A DNA stretch of 64,000 bases, taken from Halodesulfovibrio aestuarii (GTDB lineage: Bacteria > Desulfobacterota > Desulfovibrionia > Desulfovibrionales > Desulfovibrionaceae). This document shows positions 25,324 through 32,835 of this stretch, piece after piece (position 1 is the stretch's first letter; each line of letters starts with the position of its first letter). The stretch lies in NCBI RefSeq assembly GCF_050571805.1, contig NZ_CP192219.1; one strand, given 5' to 3'. A program made the translations under genes and the position numbers. The notes beneath the pieces were generated by a model. The model made no database searches and was not told where the DNA came from. It was given only the letters and a program-made list of their open reading frames with translations.

Positions 25324-26196
25324 TTAGTTACGTACAGCAACCCAGCTACTGATACAACCGACACACATCGGTATAACCACCAGTAATAATGCTTGGTCAA
25401 CAGGCAGAAAGTGGAGTTGCCAATAGAGCGGTGCAAAATTAAACGTATCTTTTAAATTCCACCATGTTGCATATAACCCAACAACACCGAGCATACCGCC
25501 GACACTGCCGAGCAGTGCGCCGCCAACTAACAGCGGAGTTCGAATATACCAGTTTTTGGCACCCACCAGTTTGAGAATTTCAATTTCATCTTGTCTACTG
25601 ATGAGCGAAAGCTTCATGGTGTTCCCCACCGCTATAGAAAGAATCAGCACCAAAAACCCCAGAACCGGATAGGTTACGGTTCCGGAAATTTTTTTCCAAG
25701 CGCGACTTACTTCATCCTTCAAACTGCTGGAACGAACTGTTTCAACATCGGGAAAGCGTCGCAGCGTAGCCAGCGTGGTATCTTTCCAGCGGGACAACTC
25801 ACCTGAACGAGGCGCAAACTTGACCACTGCGGTGTACGGCAGAGGGCTTCTGTCTGACAGCAGCACTCCTGCACTGCCCTGCGGGAACGTGGAACCTAAA
25901 TCTTTCAACGCTTCTTCCGGCGTATAGGTAAGAACCTCTACCACACCGTCCATGTTGCGTAATGTCCGCCATGCCTCTTCAACCCGTTTGGGCGAAGCAC
26001 CTTCCTTCCAGTATATCTGGAAGGCAATCTCACCGCGTGTCACCCTCAACTCATTATCCAGATTTCCCACACCAAGCAGCATGAGTCCGGCAAGAAAAGT
26101 AGTGAACATAACGGCAAGTAACGTCATTACCTGCGCCCATGGATGCAGAGCTATGTCGCGGACACCTTGGCCGATAAGCTTGAAGAATACACGCAT
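25324..26196 (-). CDS. ftsX: Cell division protein FtsX, ABC-like permease
   Basis: A 290-residue membrane protein with four transmembrane segments (about 20-45, 170-190, 220-245 and 265-285) and an extracytoplasmic domain between the first two (LRVTRGEIAFQIYWKEG). It works with FtsE at the septum to control peptidoglycan hydrolases. The short SLISRQDEIEILKLVGA cytoplasmic coupling helix between segments 2 and 3 is diagnostic. Its ATG overlaps the ftsE stop in TAATG, a sign of translational coupling. Confidence 0.92.
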   Translation of the reverse strand: MRVFFKLIGQGVRDIALHPWAQVMTLLAVMFTTFLAGLMLLGVGNLDNELRVTRGEIAFQIYWKEGASPKRVEEAWRTLRNMDGVVEVLTYTPEEALKDLGSTFPQGSAGVLLSDRSPLPYTAVVKFAPRSGELSRWKDTTLATLRRFPDVETVRSSSLKDEVSRAWKKISGTVTYPVLGFLVLILSIAVGNTMKLSLISRQDEIEILKLVGAKNWYIRTPLLVGGALLGSVGGMLGVVGLYATWWNLKDTFNFAPLYWQLHFLPVDQALLLVVIPMCVGCISSWVAVRN

Positions 26197-26903
26197 TATA
26201 AGTGTTCCTCCGCGATGCTATCAGAAAAGATTTCCGCTCCGCGCCAATTCGCGGCAGTAATTTTCCCATGCTCCAACCGGAGCTGACGTGCTTCAGGATG
26301 CATTCGCACAATATTGCTGCTGTGTGTTGCAAGCACAACGGTTGTTCCATGCATGTGGAATTTTTTAAAAATATCCATCATACGTGCTGCCAGATCTTCA
26401 TCCAGATTCCCTGTAGGTTCATCAGCAAGAAGAATCTTCGGGTTTACCACAATGGAGCGGGCAACAGCTACCCGTTGCTGCTCACCACCGGACAGCTCTC
26501 CGCACAGCATATTAATGCTTGACTCAAGCCCTAAACCGCGCACAACAGCGCGTACCCGTCTATCAATATGAATATTGCTGAGCCCTCGAACCTCAAGAGC
26601 CATAGCCACATTCTGAAAAACGGTACGGTAAGGCAGAATTTTAAAATCCTGAAAAACAACACTTACCTGCCGGCGCAGGTTGGGAATCTGCCGCGCGGGT
26701 AACGACTTTAAATTGTACCCCGCAACATTTACATTACCGCGCATAACCGGAAGCGAAGCATATAACAAACGCAGCAACGTTGTTTTGCCGGCACCGGATG
26801 AGCCCGTTAGAAAAAGAAATTCCCCCTTCTTCAATGAAAAAGAACAGTTTTTCAATGCCCAGTACGGCCCGAAATTATGCGATAGGTTTGTAACGTTAAG
26901 CAA
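26196..26903 (-). CDS. ftsE: Cell division ATP-binding protein FtsE
   Basis: A 235-residue ABC ATPase that partners FtsX. Walker A GSSGAGKT, signature LSGGEQQRVAVARS, Walker B ILLADEPTGNLD and H-loop ATHS are all intact. The start appears to be a TTG at 26903, eight bases past AGGAG; no ATG is nearby. The C-terminal tail (WRGAEIFSDSIAEEHL) is a little longer than in E. coli. Confidence 0.93.
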   Translation of the reverse strand: MLNVTNLSHNFGPYWALKNCSFSLKKGEFLFLTGSSGAGKTTLLRLLYASLPVMRGNVNVAGYNLKSLPARQIPNLRRQVSVVFQDFKILPYRTVFQNVAMALEVRGLSNIHIDRRVRAVVRGLGLESSINMLCGELSGGEQQRVAVARSIVVNPKILLADEPTGNLDEDLAARMMDIFKKFHMHGTTVVLATHSSNIVRMHPEARQLRLEHGKITAANWRGAEIFSDSIAEEHL

Positions 26904-27333
26904 AACACTCCTGCCTTGTAAGAAGCTGATGGATATTTGTTGTATACAATTATGTAAAAATCAACAAAATTTACACACGGACAGAGCAGGATACGCACTA
27001 GTCATGTTCTTTTCAAGGAATGACAGTCTGCTAGGATAATACAAAACGAAAAATAAATTATCGATTATCCCTTACCAACTCTGACCTGCGCCAACTATTA
27101 GTATCTATTGATTTTGTAAAAGCAAAAAAATTTTCTTTATTATCTGTTAAGCACAGTCTGCAAAGTATACTTTCTGTAGTCTTTCTCAACAACAAAAAAG
27201 GCTGTCCTTCATATGAAGGACAGCCTTTTACTTAACAAACAAGATGCATACGCCACGGAATAATGAATAACGGGCGCTTTGCGCACAGCAATACGTGTTA
27301 ACCGCCGGAGGCAGCAACGCTCTATTGTTGTAT
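26904..27333. other. Intergenic region upstream of ftsE
   Basis: 430 AT-rich bases. It contains the terminator of the TPR operon at 27194-27230 and presumably the ftsE promoter near its left end; nothing else is visible. Confidence 0.5.
27194..27230 (-). terminator. Terminator of the YkgJ-unknown-TPR operon
   Basis: GGCTGTCCTTCAT pairs perfectly with ATGAAGGACAGCC (a 26-base palindrome), flanked by A and T tracts. It lies about 105 bases past the TPR gene stop. Confidence 0.85.
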
Positions 27334-27966
27334 TTATGCTTCGCGGTGCGGAGCAAGTTCAGCGAGGAAGTTAGGATCAACTTCGAAGCCGAGTTCAACA
27401 GCTTTATCTACGTTTTCAATTGCAACTGCAAAGTCGCCACGCTCAAGAGCAACGAGGGCGAGGTTGTTATATGCAGGTGCAAATGCAGGATAGCTGGCAA
27501 TAGCTTTTTTAGAAACTTTTTCGCTCTCATCAAGTTCGCCGAGCATATAGTGTGCAGAAGCAATAGTAGCCTGAGCCTGAACAAAGTCAGCATCCCATTT
27601 AAGGGCTTTCATAGCGCATTTAATTGCTTCTTCAGCATTACCCTGCTGAAGGTGAACAAATGCCATGTTTGCCCAAGGCACAGGGAACTTAGCGCGACAC
27701 TGTGCAGCTTCTTTGTTGTACTGCATACAACCTTCAAGATCATTGCGCTGCATACAGATACCGCCAAGCTGTACGTATGCTTCAGCGAAACGGCTGGAGT
27801 TACGCACACACTCAAGAAATGCAGCCTCTGCACCACTCCAGTCACGAGCGGAAAGAAGTGCTACACCAAGGTTGTAATGGTGGTTAGCACACTCCGGGTT
27901 CTCATCAATCTCTTTACGTAAAAATGCAATATATTCTTCGATACTTGCGAAATCTTTAGTCGTCAT
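27334..27966 (-). CDS. Tetratricopeptide repeat protein
   Basis: A 210-residue soluble protein built of about five TPR units (ANHHYNLGVALLSARDWSGAEAAFLECV; AEAYVQLGGICMQRNDLEGCMQYNKEA; VPWANMAFVHLQQGNAEEAIKCAMKAL; APAYNNLALVALERGDFAVAIENVDKAVEL). TPRs scaffold protein complexes. It is the last gene of a tight operon, starting 11 bases inside the 129-residue gene, and so probably assembles or docks that product or the YkgJ protein. Role unknown. Confidence 0.85.
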   Translation of the reverse strand: MTTKDFASIEEYIAFLRKEIDENPECANHHYNLGVALLSARDWSGAEAAFLECVRNSSRFAEAYVQLGGICMQRNDLEGCMQYNKEAAQCRAKFPVPWANMAFVHLQQGNAEEAIKCAMKALKWDADFVQAQATIASAHYMLGELDESEKVSKKAIASYPAFAPAYNNLALVALERGDFAVAIENVDKAVELGFEVDPNFLAELAPHREA

Positions 27967-28345
27967 GATTTATATGCCCTTCTTCAATCAAGAGGTTGTA
28001 ATACCAAACGCAGAAATCGAAAACGCCGCGGTACTTCTCATCCTTATTAACAATGCCCACAGCTGTTTCTAATGCGCCGCGACCATAGTCATTGGAATAC
28101 TGGCCTCTATGAGACTGGAGAAACTCGCGAACGAGCTGTTGTGTGGTACGTTTGGAAAGATCCATACGTAATTCCATAGGATCGTTCGGTTTCGGGAACG
28201 GGTCCCAGTTATCATATCCGATACGGTCAATGAACTTACGGCGACGTGGTGCCATTTGTTCATACATAAACCGCTTTTGTTCTTCTTCTTCCGGTGTCAA
28301 CTCATGCTCTGCACCAGTGCGGTACATGCTCGCGGAAATACTCAT
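27956..28345 (-). CDS. Uncharacterised 129-residue protein in the YkgJ/TPR cluster
   Basis: I do not recognise this protein. It is soluble, Arg/Glu-rich at the N-terminus (LTPEEEEQKRFMYEQMAPRRRKFIDRIGYDNWDPFPKPNDP), with a C-terminal helical part (GRGALETAVGIVNKDEKYRGVFDFCVWYYNLL). Its ATG overlaps the YkgJ stop in TAATG, and its own end overlaps the TPR start by 11 bases, so all three are translated together. The conserved feel of the GYDNWDPFPKPNDP block suggests a defined surface. Confidence 0.7.
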   Translation of the reverse strand: MSISASMYRTGAEHELTPEEEEQKRFMYEQMAPRRRKFIDRIGYDNWDPFPKPNDPMELRMDLSKRTTQQLVREFLQSHRGQYSNDYGRGALETAVGIVNKDEKYRGVFDFCVWYYNLLIEEGHINHDD

Positions 28346-29016
28346 TACGCGCCCTTCTTCTTTGGCTCTTTAAGGCCAAGATATTCTTCGTCGTAATTGG
28401 TAATAAGTGCCATTGACACAGGAACAAATACACCCGGAAGCTCTTTGTAGTTAGATTTGATTGCCTTACATAGATCAAGACTGATTTTTGCAAGACGATC
28501 CTGAATAATATCTAATGATACAGTAGGATAAGGCTTTCCGGCTTCAAATTTAGAAAGACCGCAAGTATGTGCTTTGCCGCCGATATTGGTAGGAATACCA
28601 TACAGACGGCAAGTAATAGGACGAGCATCATACATGGTACATTTGTCTTCGTTGTCCAGCAGTGGACAACGGATGCGTTCTTTAGCCATTGCCTCAAGCA
28701 GTTCACGAGGCTCGGCACCTTTCATGGAGTCGCGGTACAATTGGCGCTTACGCTTATAGATCAAACGGTCCGCGGTGTTAGCAGCTTCTACTATGTTAGA
28801 ACGCACTTCACCAAACGGGAACTGTTCAAGAAATTTGTGATTTATGTACAACGCTTCAATCAGGCTTATGTCAAACAGTGCATGACAACAGTCACTACAC
28901 CCGGAATTACAGCTGACACAGTCACCGTGCATGTCGACTACACGATTAAAAACAGAATCTACTTCAGCAACAAGTGCCTCGTATTGTTCAAAAAATTCAG
29001 AAAAATCAAGCTTCAT
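28345..29016 (-). CDS. YkgJ-family Cys-cluster protein
   Basis: A 223-residue protein of the YkgJ group, which bind Fe or Zn through a Cys-rich motif. The visible cysteines are CVSCNSGCSDCCHALF near residues 33-46, then CPLLDNEDKCTMYDARPITCRLYGIP and a later C in HTCGLSKF. These resemble ferredoxin-like metal sites and are often seen beside modification enzymes. It starts the operon, with GGGAG before the ATG at 29016. Confidence 0.82.
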   Translation of the reverse strand: MKLDFSEFFEQYEALVAEVDSVFNRVVDMHGDCVSCNSGCSDCCHALFDISLIEALYINHKFLEQFPFGEVRSNIVEAANTADRLIYKRKRQLYRDSMKGAEPRELLEAMAKERIRCPLLDNEDKCTMYDARPITCRLYGIPTNIGGKAHTCGLSKFEAGKPYPTVSLDIIQDRLAKISLDLCKAIKSNYKELPGVFVPVSMALITNYDEEYLGLKEPKKKGA

Positions 29017-29392
29017 CAGAAAACTCCCTACCTCAGCAGACTCGTTAGGTGTCCGGATTCGGTAGCCTTTTTATACATCAATGATTGGAGCAATAAATTT
29101 CTAAGTAGTGTTTGAACAGGCACTCGCAACCTTGCACCTGTTTCCAACAAATCATTAGTAACGAAATGGCCAACTGGCAAGGGATGAACCGCAGCAGAAT
29201 ATTTTTTTTGTCGCAATGCGTTGAATATCAACGGTTGCAGCAAAAAGTATTTTTTGCTCTAGCCGATCATTGAACAAGGTAAACTTACTATACGGAGATG
29301 TTAGCCCCCCCCCATATATGAAACCGGACAGCGAGATTGCCCCCACTGTCCGGTTCAAAAATCAAAGCATGCGAAAAAACGCACTTGTTGAA
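29017..29392. other. Intergenic region with C9 tract and hairpin
   Basis: 376 bases between the ferredoxin and the YkgJ operon, both minus strand. It holds a run of nine C (29305-29313), a 10-bp hairpin (29322-29355) and presumably the YkgJ operon promoter. No gene is supported. Confidence 0.5.
29322..29355 (-). terminator. Hairpin downstream of the ferredoxin gene
   Basis: AACCGGACAG and CTGTCCGGTT form a perfect 10-bp stem around a 14-base loop, 37 bases past the ferredoxin stop. No T tract follows on either strand, so it may block 3' exonucleases rather than terminate by itself. Confidence 0.5.
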
Positions 29393-29581
29393 TTACATTT
29401 CTTCAACAGTGATTGCGTCTGCTTCACAAACTTCAACACAGGATTCACAACCGAGACATTCGTCTGCGTTTGCTGGCTCTGCTTTGCCGTCCTGCATTTC
29501 GAAAACTTCAACTGGACATACGTCTACGCATTCTGCGTCGCCTGTACATTTGTCTTTATCAACAGTAACGTTGTAACCCAT
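29393..29581 (-). CDS. 7Fe ferredoxin, Desulfovibrio ferredoxin III type
   Basis: A 62-residue ferredoxin. The second motif is complete (C42-x2-C45-x2-C48-x3-C52), giving a [4Fe-4S] cluster. In the first motif the second cysteine is replaced by Asp15 (C12-T-G-D15-A-E-C18-x3-C22-P). This is the arrangement of ferredoxin III of Desulfovibrio africanus, whose [3Fe-4S] cluster takes up a fourth metal through that Asp. The sequence (DKCTGDAECVDVCPVEVFE) is very close to it. GGAGG precedes the ATG. It may feed electrons to cytoplasmic oxidoreductases. Confidence 0.93.
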   Translation of the reverse strand: MGYNVTVDKDKCTGDAECVDVCPVEVFEMQDGKAEPANADECLGCESCVEVCEADAITVEEM

Positions 29582-29793
29582 GGTAATCCTCCAAGTTTGA
29601 TTTTGGTTCTTGATGAACCTGTAATTAGAGCACCAACACCTAGTGACTAGGTTTGGTGCATTAATCTCATCGAAACCTGCAATTAGCCCTGTCCTGTCTT
29701 CAGTGTCAAGGGCTGAACAGCATTATCTTCGTGCTTTGGCGTTTTTTTTTAGTGGTTATCATACGCCATTCAATATTTCCAGTAATCATAGCA

Positions 29794-31149
29794 TTATATA
29801 TCCATACGCACACGGTAGCCTTTTCCATCTCTTGCAACAAAAAGAATCAATGATGAATCAAGCCTGTGCGTAAAAAACGCCTGATATAATGCTTTCATAC
29901 TTGTTATTTTCTTACCACTGATGTTCACAAGCAGGTCTCCCGCCTGTAATCCCAGCTTTGCAGCGGGGCTACCTTGTCGTACCGATTCAACAGCTAAATA
30001 CGTTTTTCCCTTCCGCAGGGTAAGACCCCAGCGATTTTGCAACTGTTTGGCTGCAAGTGCTTCAGAATACGGGGCAGTTCGCAATGCAGCCGTTACTGGC
30101 TCGCCATCACGCATATAGGTAAGAGTTACAGATTCACCCTTTGTCATATTTTTCAACAACTGCACATAGTGCCTGTGGTCCGTCACGGCATTGTCATTTA
30201 TTTCAACGATGGTATCACCGGACTTAATCCCGGCTTTTGCAGCAGGAGTTCCGTCATACACCGAAGTGACAAGCAACCCCTTAGTCGATGACAATTGCAA
30301 CCAGGCGGCAGTATTTTCATCAAGATTCTGACCGGAAAGGCCTAACCATACCGGAACAATATGCCCTGTTTCCAACAACTCCAGTACAGCTCTGCGCGCC
30401 TTATCAATGGGAATGGAGAAGCCAATGTTCGCAGCCTGGCGCAACATTGCAGTGTTAATACCTACCAATTCACCGGCAAGGTTAATTAACGGCCCCCCGC
30501 TGTTTCCAGGGTTAATCGCAGCATCAATCTGGATAAGATCTGTAATCGTTGAATTATCTGTCTTAATAGAACGATCCAGTGCAGAAACAACGCCAGTTGT
30601 CACCGTATGGCTGAATCCAAGGGGATTACCGATAGCGATCACCGTTTCACCCGGCATCAGATCATCTGACTGTGCCATAGGTAGCGCCGGTAAATCTGAT
30701 GCCTTATCAAGTTTCAGGACGGCAAGGTCAAAATCCGGATCAGACCCGAGTAAGGTTGCGGTAAACATACGACCATCAAGCAAGGTTACGTTAATCTGCG
30801 CTGCACCCTGAATAACATGCGCATTCGTTAATACAATTGCTTTCTTGGAATCAATAATCACACCGGAGCCAAGAGTTTGCTCTTTTACCTTACGGCGCCC
30901 CTGACCTCGTTGAAAAAATTGTTCCAGCAACGGATTACGGGGCAATAAATTAGCAAAAGGATTCACAGCACGCTCAACAATTCTGTCTGTACTGATACTT
31001 ACAACAGCAGGCGCGGCTTTTTGTACTGCCGATACCACAGGAGTTATGCGAACGCTTCCTTCATTCTTTAATTTTGTATAATTATTCTGGGCAAATGCCA
31101 TACTTGAACTAAGTATAACTATAAGGATGATTGCGAAGATTCGGCGCAT
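29794..31149 (-). CDS. Periplasmic serine protease, DegP/DegQ (HtrA) family
   Basis: A 451-residue HtrA protease/chaperone exported by a signal peptide (cleavage about after AFA, residue 20). The catalytic triad is H111 (NAHVI), D141 (DFDLAVL) and S217 (GNSGGP). Two PDZ domains follow at about 260-350 and 365-445, each with the G-L or GLxxGD binding loop. It degrades or refolds misfolded envelope proteins. Two PDZ domains fit DegP/DegQ rather than DegS. It stands alone, divergent from cobT. Confidence 0.93.
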   Translation of the reverse strand: MRRIFAIILIVILSSSMAFAQNNYTKLKNEGSVRITPVVSAVQKAAPAVVSISTDRIVERAVNPFANLLPRNPLLEQFFQRGQGRRKVKEQTLGSGVIIDSKKAIVLTNAHVIQGAAQINVTLLDGRMFTATLLGSDPDFDLAVLKLDKASDLPALPMAQSDDLMPGETVIAIGNPLGFSHTVTTGVVSALDRSIKTDNSTITDLIQIDAAINPGNSGGPLINLAGELVGINTAMLRQAANIGFSIPIDKARRAVLELLETGHIVPVWLGLSGQNLDENTAAWLQLSSTKGLLVTSVYDGTPAAKAGIKSGDTIVEINDNAVTDHRHYVQLLKNMTKGESVTLTYMRDGEPVTAALRTAPYSEALAAKQLQNRWGLTLRKGKTYLAVESVRQGSPAAKLGLQAGDLLVNISGKKITSMKALYQAFFTHRLDSSLILFVARDGKGYRVRMDI

Positions 31150-31307
31150 CAGATACCTTTATCCTGTTCTTGATGGTTAATAGTAGACTGATATTCAGGC
31201 AACACTGACTGTAAGTATGTCTGGATAAAAAAGCTATAGCCATCAGACTCAAAGTCAACACTACAACATCTTCCGGCTTATCATTTTCCATTATTTTAGG
31301 AGATCGT

Positions 31308-32453
31308 ATGACATCGTCTTTGCTGGATCACGCTATCATGGTTGAACCAGTTTCAACCTACGAAAACACCGCAGAAAATGAAGCTCTGCTGCGTGATCTT
31401 CTACAACGAATCAAGCCGGTTTCTGACACACTGCGCAAAGCAGCAACCCACCGTCTTGATAATTTGACAAAGCCCATAGGCAGTCTTGGCAAATTAGAAG
31501 AACTAGCCGTACGCATATGCTGTATTCAAAATAAGACACTGAATATTACAACTGACCCGCTACGTATATACGCAATAGCAGGAGACCACGGCGTAAACGA
31601 AGAAGGCGTCTCAGTCTTCACGCAAGACGTTACACGTCAGATGGTGCAAAATTTTTGTGATGGTGGTGCAGGAATAAATGTTCTGGCAAACACTGCCGGT
31701 GCAGAACTCTACGTTGTCGACCTCGCTTCAAAAGGCGGGAGCTACCCAAATCATCCGACGCTCATCCAATGTAAGATTGCCCAAGGCACAAACAATATCG
31801 CAAAAGCACCAGCGATGAACCGCGAAATGTGCCTACGGGCGCTACTCATAGGTGCCGCTCTTGCAAACAAAGCGCTTGCTGAAGGATGCCCGGCTATAGG
31901 CACCGGAGAGATGGGGGTATCAAACACGACTCCGTCAACAGCTCTTTACTGCGCTTACCTGAATCTTCTCCCGCAAGATATTACTGGAGCAGGCGGCGGT
32001 CTCGACCCCGAAGGTGTTACACGTAAAACCAGTGTTATCGAACGCGCCCTCTCACTACATTCAGCCACAATAGAATCCGAAGATCCCATCGACATCCTCG
32101 CCGCCCTCGGCGGCTACGAAATAGCGGCCCTCGCAGGACTCATCCTCGGTGGTGCAGCAAACAACCAACTCGTACTTCTCGACGGCTTCATCGCAACAGC
32201 TGCATACACAGCAGCATGGAAACTCTGCCCAACTGTAAAAGACTACGCATTCTTCTCGCACGCATCAGCTGAGGCAGGACACAAACAAATTCTCGCAAAA
32301 CTCGATATTGACGCACTCCATGACCTCGGCCTGCGACTCGGCGAAGGCAGCGGCGTGCCGCTTGCCCTCTTCCTCATGCGCTGTGCCTGCAACACCTATA
32401 ATCAAATGACCACCTACAGCGACGCTGACGTAGAACCTCCTGAAAATCTGTAG
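31308..32453 (+). CDS. cobT: Nicotinate-nucleotide--dimethylbenzimidazole phosphoribosyltransferase
   Basis: A 381-residue enzyme that activates the lower ligand base of cobalamin by making alpha-ribazole phosphate. Family marks are LTKPIGSLGKLEELA, GDHGVNEEGVSVF, and GTGEMGVSNTTPS; the catalytic Glu lies in RLGEGSGVPLAL. AGGAG precedes the ATG. The first 25 residues (MTSSLLDHAIMVEPVSTYENTAENE) look like a short extension. No other cobalamin gene is adjacent, except for the distant CbiA-like dsrN. Confidence 0.96.
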   Translation: MTSSLLDHAIMVEPVSTYENTAENEALLRDLLQRIKPVSDTLRKAATHRLDNLTKPIGSLGKLEELAVRICCIQNKTLNITTDPLRIYAIAGDHGVNEEGVSVFTQDVTRQMVQNFCDGGAGINVLANTAGAELYVVDLASKGGSYPNHPTLIQCKIAQGTNNIAKAPAMNREMCLRALLIGAALANKALAEGCPAIGTGEMGVSNTTPSTALYCAYLNLLPQDITGAGGGLDPEGVTRKTSVIERALSLHSATIESEDPIDILAALGGYEIAALAGLILGGAANNQLVLLDGFIATAAYTAAWKLCPTVKDYAFFSHASAEAGHKQILAKLDIDALHDLGLRLGEGSGVPLALFLMRCACNTYNQMTTYSDADVEPPENL

Positions 32454-32508
32454 TGATGAATCTGCTACATTCTTTGCCTCCGGCGGGTCTTTGACGAGCC
32501 TCCGGCGG

Positions 32509-32541
32509 CCTAAGAACCTTTCTGTAGAAAGTGTTCTTAGG
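32509..32541. repeat. REP-like stem-loop
   Basis: CCTAAGAAC pairs with GTTCTTAGG, and inside it CTTTCT pairs with AGAAAG around GT, leaving a single unpaired T. Preceded by GCCTCCGGCGG. The composition suits an interspersed extragenic palindrome of Desulfovibrio genomes; only one clear copy lies in this window. Confidence 0.5.
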
Positions 32542-32626
32542 AATCTCCAAAGACTTTTACCTGCGAGACAAATACGTTTTTTTACGTAACCTCGCGGCTT
32601 ATGCTCCACTACCTTTTTAGAAATTT

Positions 32627-32664
32627 AAAAGGGCTGTCCCACATATAGAGGACAGCCCTTTTGT
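32627..32664. terminator. Bidirectional terminator between cobT and mrfAB-like gene
   Basis: AAAAGGGCTGTCC pairs with GGACAGCCCTTTT across an 10-base loop. Usable by both convergent genes. Confidence 0.82.
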
Positions 32665-32835
32665 TATTGTTCAAGTCAGTAAAGTTAAGCCGCGTGGGGA
32701 AGTTATCTACGGGTGTTCTTCGCATAATAAAAGTTTTAGGAAGGGGGGTCTGGGGGAGACAAATAAAAACGCGCCAAAGGCGCCCCACTGACAATCTCCG
32801 GCAAAAACAACAGGCACCCATCACGACCATCGGTA

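Larger units (their letters stand above)
32454..32835. other. Intergenic region with repeat element and terminator
   Basis: 382 bases between convergent cobT and the helicase gene. Two copies of CCTCCGGCGG (about 32477 and 32499), a long stem-loop (32509-32541) and a bidirectional terminator (32627-32664) account for most of it. Confidence 0.55.

Noticed and set aside
29305..29355. CRISPR-like or riboswitch structure near the C9 tract
   Set aside because: Only one hairpin without repeats or a conserved ligand-binding core; the poly-C run explains the odd composition.
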